A stretch of DNA of 64,000 nt from Flavobacterium sp. LC2016-12 (lineage in GTDB: Bacteria; Bacteroidota; Bacteroidia; Flavobacteriales; Flavobacteriaceae): positions 248,001 to 312,000 of the forward strand of contig NZ_JADKPT010000003.1 of the NCBI RefSeq assembly GCF_015351595.1, written 5' to 3'. Under the pieces are notes generated by a model, which worked only from the letters and a program-made list of their open reading frames with translations, was not told the origin of the DNA and searched no databases. Every line of letters begins with the position of its first letter. Positions within the stretch are counted from its first letter, which is position 1. Shown here in pieces: positions 59,824-64,000 of this stretch. The translations under genes were made by a program, and so were the position numbers.

Positions 59824-59955
59824 CGCCAACACACGCTACAAGCAATTTGGGCATTAGGCTTAATGGAAAAATTGGTTTGTATTTGGAAGATTTGGCAAAT
59901 CCGAAGAATGGGCTTAATTTAGTCCCAAACTGCGTGTAGCGGGGGAACGTTAGCG
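59824..59955 (+). other. attC-like site 5
   Basis: Left arm CGCCAAC at 59824-59830, right GTTAGCG at 59949-59955, 132 bp. Inner stem CGCTACAAGCAATTTGGG with CCCAAACTGCGTGTAGCG. Cassette 5 starts GTTGGCGGTTATTTC and ends GAAACAACCGCCAAC: 14 of 15 complementary. Confidence 0.88.
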
Positions 59956-60000
59956 GATATTTTGAGAAAAAATCGTAAATAAGAGATAATCAATTATATA

Positions 60001-60783
60001 ATGAAAATAAATATATTAATAAGGATTTCTATTTTTGCGTTTATGTTTATAAGTTTAATTGGTTGCAAACAACTAAATAATGAACCAAATCTGGAAAAAG
60101 CAATTTCCGATTTAATGGATAATTTTCCGCAATTCAGAAAAGGTAAATCAAAGCAAATAGAATATTATAAACTCGTTAGAAGTGTTACTTATGGAGAAAA
60201 TGAGTTTAAACTTCAACTCCGTTCTGAACCTGATAGTGTGAATGACCCACAAAAAATTTTAGTATTAATTAATTCACGGAATCAATGTTGTGCTATTCCT
60301 TTTTTATCAAATACATACAGAGATTATTGGGGTTTTAAAAACGAAAAAACAATTTCAAATGTAAAAAAGACTAAAACTAATTTCAATCAAGAATTTAGTC
60401 AGGCTTTGAATACATTAAAATTAAATGACACATTAGGAACAGGTCGTAAAGTAATTTCTGAAATGATGTTTTCTTTATTAAATTGTAAAATTGTAACAGA
60501 AAAAGATAGTACAGAAGTACTGAATGGTTATTCAAATGAAAATCACAACCTTGAAAATGAATTGTTTGACCCTTTAACAAGAATAAGATTTAGAAAAAAT
60601 TATCAAGAATTATCAAAGGATTGGCATAAATATGAATGTTGTCCAGATTATAATTCTTACTATGACACCAAAAATTATAGAATTTATCAAATTATAAATA
60701 ACGAAGGCTTCTATAATAAACCATTAAAATTAGTAATAAAATGTTATAGACAAAATGCTGTTTTTAACCATATCTCACTATAA
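60001..60783 (+). CDS. Cassette 6: unknown lipoprotein
   Basis: This 260-residue protein has a lipobox-like FISLIGC (Cys22) after a hydrophobic start, so it is an envelope lipoprotein. The mature part has no recognised family. A double-Cys block (RNQCCAIPF) and a second (KYECCPDYN) could form disulfides outside the cytoplasm. The start lies 51 bp after the site and the stop 15 bp before the next arm. Confidence 0.8.
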   Translation: MKINILIRISIFAFMFISLIGCKQLNNEPNLEKAISDLMDNFPQFRKGKSKQIEYYKLVRSVTYGENEFKLQLRSEPDSVNDPQKILVLINSRNQCCAIPFLSNTYRDYWGFKNEKTISNVKKTKTNFNQEFSQALNTLKLNDTLGTGRKVISEMMFSLLNCKIVTEKDSTEVLNGYSNENHNLENELFDPLTRIRFRKNYQELSKDWHKYECCPDYNSYYDTKNYRIYQIINNEGFYNKPLKLVIKCYRQNAVFNHISL

Positions 60784-60798
60784 AAATAAAAAAACATC

Positions 60799-60930
60799 CG
60801 CTAACACACGCTACAAGCAATTTGGGTTTTAGGCTTAATTTGAAGTTGGTTGTGTGTCAGAAATATTTGGCAAAACCGAAAGTTTAGGCTAATTTAGTCC
60901 CAAACTGCTTGTGGCGCGAGAACGTTGGCG
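60799..60930 (+). other. attC-like site 6
   Basis: Left arm CGCTAAC at 60799-60805, right GTTGGCG at 60924-60930, 132 bp. Inner stem CGCTACAAGCAATTTGGG with CCCAAACTGCTTGTGGCG. Cassette 6 starts GTTAGCGGATATTTT and its end matches 14 of 15. Confidence 0.88.
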
Positions 60931-60960
60931 GTAATTATAAAGACGATAAACAAGACAACA

Positions 60961-61254
60961 ATGAGTATTCTAAAGAACATTTTCGGGCTGAAGAAATCCA
61001 AAGAAAACGAATTCCCGGAAAGAATAATAATTACCAATGAGAATATTGACAGTTGGCCAAAGTTTGACCAGTTATATAAAAATGGAAAAATTAAGGAAGA
61101 CTCAAAAGGCAGACTTCGGTATTTACACGGTGCGCCTGTTGGTGAATTACTGTTGGTAAGAATTGACAAGAACGGTAAACCCCTTTATAAAGAATCTGCG
61201 TCCGAATGGTTTGACCCAGAAAGCAAAAAAGCAATAGAATTTATTTGGACTTAA
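60961..61254 (+). CDS. Cassette 7, first gene: small unknown protein
   Basis: From ATG 60961 this is a 97-residue protein. A TTG at 60925 also opens the frame but sits in the recombination site's GTT. It begins MSILKNIFGLKKSKENEF and includes GRLRYLHGAPVGELLLVRID. No family is recognised. It is soluble. It shares the cassette with the DUF4184 gene 18 bp downstream, so this is a two-gene cassette. Confidence 0.72.
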   Translation: MSILKNIFGLKKSKENEFPERIIITNENIDSWPKFDQLYKNGKIKEDSKGRLRYLHGAPVGELLLVRIDKNGKPLYKESASEWFDPESKKAIEFIWT

Positions 61255-61272
61255 ACTAACAAAATCGAGATA

Positions 61273-62016
61273 ATGCCATTTACATTTTCACATCCAGCAA
61301 TAATTTTACCATTGACATATTTGCCCCGCAAATGGTTCTCTTTGACTGGGCTTGTAATCGGAAGTTTGACACCTGACTTTGAATATTTTTTAAGAATGAG
61401 AGTTAAGAGTAATTACAGTCACACTTTAGAAGGTATAATTTGGTTTGACTTGCCATTAGGTTTAGTACTTGCTTTTACTTTTCACAATATAGTTCGCAAC
61501 AGTTTATTTGAAAACTTGCCGACTTTTTTAAAGTCAAAACTTTCCACATTTAAACAATTTAATTGGAATCGCTTCTTCTACAAAAATTGGTTGGTAGTGG
61601 TAATTTCAATTTTAATTGGTACAGCTTCACATCTATTTTGGGACAGCTTTACACATAACCACGGCTACTTCGTTGAAGCCATTCCGAGCTTGATAAACAC
61701 TATTGACATTTTTGGAGGACAAATCCCGATATTTAAAATTTTACAACATTCTAGTACATTAATTGGTGGTCTTATAATTGCTCTTTCATTTTATAAACTA
61801 CCTACAGAAAACAATGTAAATAAAAAAATTAACTTGAAATACTGGGCAATTTTTACAGGTCTAACTTTGACAATTATTTCAATCAGAATTTTAAATGGAC
61901 TTGAAATTAAACAATATGGAAATCTAATCGTTACAGCAATTTCGGCTGGAATAATTTCATTAATTTTAACTCCATTGGAAACAAGAATAACTGGCGGTAA
62001 CACTTGCTACAAGTGA
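61273..62016 (+). CDS. Cassette 7, second gene: DUF4184 membrane protein
   Basis: This 247-residue protein has five or more hydrophobic helices. It has the DUF4184 motifs: MPFTFSHPAIILPL, GSLTPDFEYF, HTLEGIIWFDLPLGL and HLFWDSFTHNHGYFVE. The conserved His and Asp residues suggest a metal site of a membrane hydrolase, function unknown. The coding sequence runs into the attC-like site: its last codons are part of the outer arm and the inner stem, ending TGA at 62014-62016. Confidence 0.88.
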   Translation: MPFTFSHPAIILPLTYLPRKWFSLTGLVIGSLTPDFEYFLRMRVKSNYSHTLEGIIWFDLPLGLVLAFTFHNIVRNSLFENLPTFLKSKLSTFKQFNWNRFFYKNWLVVVISILIGTASHLFWDSFTHNHGYFVEAIPSLINTIDIFGGQIPIFKILQHSSTLIGGLIIALSFYKLPTENNVNKKINLKYWAIFTGLTLTIISIRILNGLEIKQYGNLIVTAISAGIISLILTPLETRITGGNTCYK

Positions 62017-62127
62017 TTTGGGCAATTGGCTTAATGGAAAAATGGTTTTGTATTTGGGAATTTTGTGACAACCGAAAGATAAATCTTAACTTAGCCCCAA
62101 ACCACTTGTAGCAAGGGAACGTTGTGT
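61995..62127 (+). other. attC-like site 7 (with inverted block in the left arm)
   Basis: Left arm CGGTAAC at 61995-62001, right GTTGTGT at 62121-62127, 133 bp. Inner stem TTGCTACAAGTGATTTGGG with CCCAAACCACTTGTAGCAA. Cassette 7 starts GTTGGCGGTAATTAT. Its end should read TACCGCCAAC but reads TGGCGGTAAC, so six bases are inverted while the flanks still fit. See findings. Confidence 0.82.
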
Positions 62128-62156
62128 GCTATTTATCAGAAAACAGAGAAATAAAA

Positions 62157-62729
62157 ATGAAATTTATGTTTCCAATAAAGTTCGAAAAACAAAGACGGTT
62201 AATATTATTATTTTCACTTTTAATTATGACTGCTTGTCAGAAAGTAAAAAATGAGGATTCTCAAAGAATTATCTCTGATAATTATTCAATAATTGTCCCC
62301 TCAGATTTTGAAAGAACAAACAACCTTAACGGATTATCAAAAGTCCAATTTCAAATTAAAGAAGAAGATTTATATTTTATTGTATTAGAAGAACCTAAAA
62401 AAGGATTTGAAAATGCAATTAGATTAAAATTACACAATTCAACTGCAGATTTAACCGGATATTTTAAAGTAGTTACAAATCATTTTAAAGAAATAACTAA
62501 AAATTTTGAGTTGAATGACTTTGGAAGAACAAAGATAGATTACTGTAATGCCTATCTTTTTTCAATGTCAGGAATAGAACTTGAAAACAATAAAAGTGTG
62601 TTTTATAGATTTGGAATAATTGAAGATAATGAGAACTATTATCAAATAATGTCTTGGACAAACATAAAGAACAAACAAAAACTAATAGGAAAAATGGATA
62701 AAATAATTCATTCATTTGAACTGAGGTAA
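62157..62729 (+). CDS. Cassette 8: unknown lipoprotein
   Basis: From ATG 62157 this is a 190-residue protein with a lipobox LIMTAC after a hydrophobic start (RRLILLFSLLIMTAC). The longer frame begins inside the recombination site's right arm and is unlikely. The mature part has no recognised family. It is likely envelope-anchored. Confidence 0.78.
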   Translation: MKFMFPIKFEKQRRLILLFSLLIMTACQKVKNEDSQRIISDNYSIIVPSDFERTNNLNGLSKVQFQIKEEDLYFIVLEEPKKGFENAIRLKLHNSTADLTGYFKVVTNHFKEITKNFELNDFGRTKIDYCNAYLFSMSGIELENNKSVFYRFGIIEDNENYYQIMSWTNIKNKQKLIGKMDKIIHSFELR

Positions 62730-62740
62730 AAATAAACAGC

Positions 62741-62873
62741 ACAAAACAGCCACTACAACGGATTTAGGCATTTGGCTTAATGGAAAAATGATTTTGTATT
62801 TGGGAAGATTTGGCAAATCCGAAAACAAGGCTTAATTTAGTCCCAAACCCGCTGTAGTGCCAAAACGTTGTGC
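62741..62873 (+). other. attC-like site 8
   Basis: Left arm ACAAAAC at 62741-62747, right GTTGTGC at 62867-62873, 133 bp. Inner stem ACTACAACGGATTTAGG with CCCAAACCCGCTGTAGT, a covarying variant. Cassette 8 starts GTTGTGTGCTATTTAT and its end matches 14 of 16. Confidence 0.85.
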
Positions 62874-62901
62874 GTCATTTTAACGGAAAAACGAAATATC
62901 T

Positions 62902-63438
62902 TTGGAAAAAAAAATATTTGAAACTGAAAGAATTCCATTTAAAGAAAGATGCAAAAAAGATATTAAAATTAAATTTTTTGTCTTTTTAATTTTTGCATCA
63001 ATCCCAATATTTTCTTGTAGTGAATTTAATATTATTTCAATATTATTTATTCTCTTTTTTTTATTTGTCTTCTTATTTATAACTTATGATGAATCAAAAG
63101 AATTTGTATATAAAATTGAATTTGAAAATGAAAACATAAATATTTTTGGTAGCAATTTTGATAATGATTGGATTGAAAAATTTGAAATTAAGAAAGTAAA
63201 CATCCAAATTAGAAATCGTGTATCAAAAACGGGAAGTGTAATTGGATATAAGATAGTATTCAAAAGCGCTAAGAAAAAAATCACATTAAACAGATTATAT
63301 AACTGGAATAATTTTGCTTTACACCAGATATTCACAGAGTTTAAAAAATTGAAAGGGGAAAAAATAATAATTGATGAGAAGTCATTAATCGATGGAATAA
63401 AGAAAAAAGCAGAAGATGAAGGCGAGTGGAAATACTAA
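62902..63438 (+). CDS. Cassette 9: unknown two-helix membrane protein
   Basis: This 178-residue protein starts at TTG 62902, because no ATG occurs early in the frame. Two hydrophobic helices lie at about 24-40 and 43-62. The soluble part (about 65-178) has PH-domain-like beta character but no confident family. The start choice is uncertain. It ends 12 bp before the next arm. Confidence 0.68.
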   Translation: MEKKIFETERIPFKERCKKDIKIKFFVFLIFASIPIFSCSEFNIISILFILFFLFVFLFITYDESKEFVYKIEFENENINIFGSNFDNDWIEKFEIKKVNIQIRNRVSKTGSVIGYKIVFKSAKKKITLNRLYNWNNFALHQIFTEFKKLKGEKIIIDEKSLIDGIKKKAEDEGEWKY

Positions 63439-63450
63439 CCAAAAAACGAC

Positions 63451-63582
63451 GCACAACGCACGCTACAAGCAATTTGGGTATTAGGCTTAATTTGAAGTTG
63501 GTTTTGTATTTGGAAGATTTGGCAAATCCGAAGAATGGCCTTAATTTACTCCCAAACTGCTTGTAGCGCGAGAACGTTGTGC
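63451..63582 (+). other. attC-like site 9
   Basis: Left arm GCACAAC at 63451-63457, right GTTGTGC at 63576-63582, 132 bp. Inner stem CGCTACAAGCAATTTGGG with CCCAAACTGCTTGTAGCG. Cassette 9 starts GTTGTGCGTCATTTT and its end matches 14 of 15. Confidence 0.88.
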
Positions 63583-63610
63583 AACATTATAAAAAGCCGA
63601 ATAGAACTCT

Positions 63611-64000
63611 ATGAAAAGCATTCTACCATTTCTTATTATTTTGATTTTTACTTCTTGTAGAAAAGAAAATACTGTTAGCAAAGAAATTGTAATCCCGAAA
63701 AGCAATAACAGTGTAGTAAAGAAGGACAATTTGAAAGTTATTGATACAACTATAATTTTGTCAAACATTCCAAACTCAAATGACAATTGTATTAGCATAA
63801 CCGAATTAGAGGTCGAAAAATATCTCTATAAATATTTTAAATCTCAAGGAGCGCTCCCAAGAAATGAAATTAAAGATTATTCAAATGAGAATATGTGTAT
63901 TGATTATGACACAATTTATAATCTAAAATCAAACAAAACTTGTAGTGCAATTGTAAGATATTGGTTAAAGCCTGTAGATTTAAACGGTACTTGTGTTCAA
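63611..64000 (+). CDS. Cassette 10: unknown lipoprotein (cut by right edge)
   Basis: Open from ATG 63611 to the last base, 130 codons without stop. It begins MKSILPFLIILIFTSC, a lipobox (FTSC, Cys16), followed by a polar region with several Cys residues (DNCISITE, NMCIDYD, KTCSAIV, NGTCVQ). No family is recognised. It is the last visible cassette. Confidence 0.75.
   Translation, partial: MKSILPFLIILIFTSCRKENTVSKEIVIPKSNNSVVKKDNLKVIDTTIILSNIPNSNDNCISITELEVEKYLYKYFKSQGALPRNEIKDYSNENMCIDYDTIYNLKSNKTCSAIVRYWLKPVDLNGTCVQ

Larger units (their letters stand above)
56447..64000 (+). mobile_element. Integron-type gene cassette array (10 cassettes, last one cut by the edge)
   Basis: Nine sites of 132-133 bp separate ten plus-strand units. 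Each site has outer arms (NNNNAAC ... GTTNNNN), an unpaired spacer and an inner stem (CGCTACAAGCAATTTGGG / CCCAAACTGCTTGTAGCG) around a central segment of about 70 nt. Each cassette starts with the sequence whose reverse complement ends it, as expected if each was once a circle closed at its own attC. Crossover points G/TT lie at 56446, 57104, 57979, 58766, 59320, 59949, 60924, 62121, 62867 and 63576. Lengths are 658, 875, 787, 554, 629, 975, 1197, 746 and 709 bp. No integrase was seen, so it is a CALIN or its integrase lies outside the window. Confidence 0.88.

Noticed and set aside
60925..62121. Cassette 7 as a simple fusion of two cassettes
   Set aside because: The flanking bases outside the mismatched block still fit the cassette's own start, and the block is the exact inverse of the expected six bases. 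Fusion is not excluded, but inversion fits better.
56979..63582. CRISPR array reading of the repeats
   Set aside because: The repeats are about 132 bp with units of 550-1200 bp carrying genes, not 25-45 bp repeats with short spacers.
56979..63582. Ordinary REP/terminator palindromes
   Set aside because: Plain terminators would not carry cassette-specific arms complementary to the far end of each gene unit.

Overview
The window looks like a chromosomal segment of a Flavobacterium-type member of the Bacteroidota. The base composition is AT-rich. Several genes have the Bacteroidota promoter box TAnnTTTG. SusC/FhuA-type TonB receptors carry an N-terminal carboxypeptidase-like domain, and reg_prop/Y_Y_Y sensor kinases, T9-era lipoproteins and AT-rich intergenic palindromes are also typical of the genus. 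No rRNA, tRNA or CRISPR array was seen.

Layout. 1-6.3 kb: a DUF1223 protein (cut by the left edge), Ohr, an Asp-nucleophile alpha/beta hydrolase, a cupin, an epoxide hydrolase followed by a possible 26-residue membrane peptide, an SDR oxidoreductase and a divergent HxlR regulator. Three of these genes share one promoter/operator module with identical geometry, so they look like one regulon. 6.3-21.7 kb: a lysine-rich protein, then an organophosphorus locus: XRE-cupin regulator, phosphodiesterase-like lipoprotein, phosphonatase-like HAD enzyme, FAD amine-oxidase-like enzyme, GlpT-like carrier, two paralogous TonB receptors flanking a membrane AraC regulator, and a secreted Tyr-phosphatase-fold enzyme. 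21.9-25.3 kb: stress/envelope genes (FAD-Rieske fusion, SRPBCC, DUF202, acidic protein). 25.4-32.5 kb: siderophore receptor with PepSY partner, KatG with an upstream OxyR-like motif, and a small Rossmann protein. 32.7-49.3 kb: signalling island with four histidine kinases and several receivers, including a 2119-residue kinase with at least 11 near-identical HAMP repeats. 49.6-56.2 kb: small envelope proteins, a PQQ-type sugar dehydrogenase, and the NHEJ pair LigD and Ku in convergent overlap.

56.4 kb to the right edge is the most unusual part. Ten one- or two-gene units, all on the plus strand, are separated by nine imperfect palindromic sites of 132-133 bp. Each unit begins with GTT plus a unit-specific block and ends with the reverse complement of that same block. 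This is the layout of integron gene cassettes with attC sites. The cassette-specific arm extends to about 15 bp with an invariant A/C mismatch at position 11, beyond the classical 7-bp R box. No integrase gene is visible. The cassettes encode small unknown, membrane and lipoproteins. The array starts just after Ku and runs off the right edge.

All functional calls come from reading motifs by eye. No database search was run.
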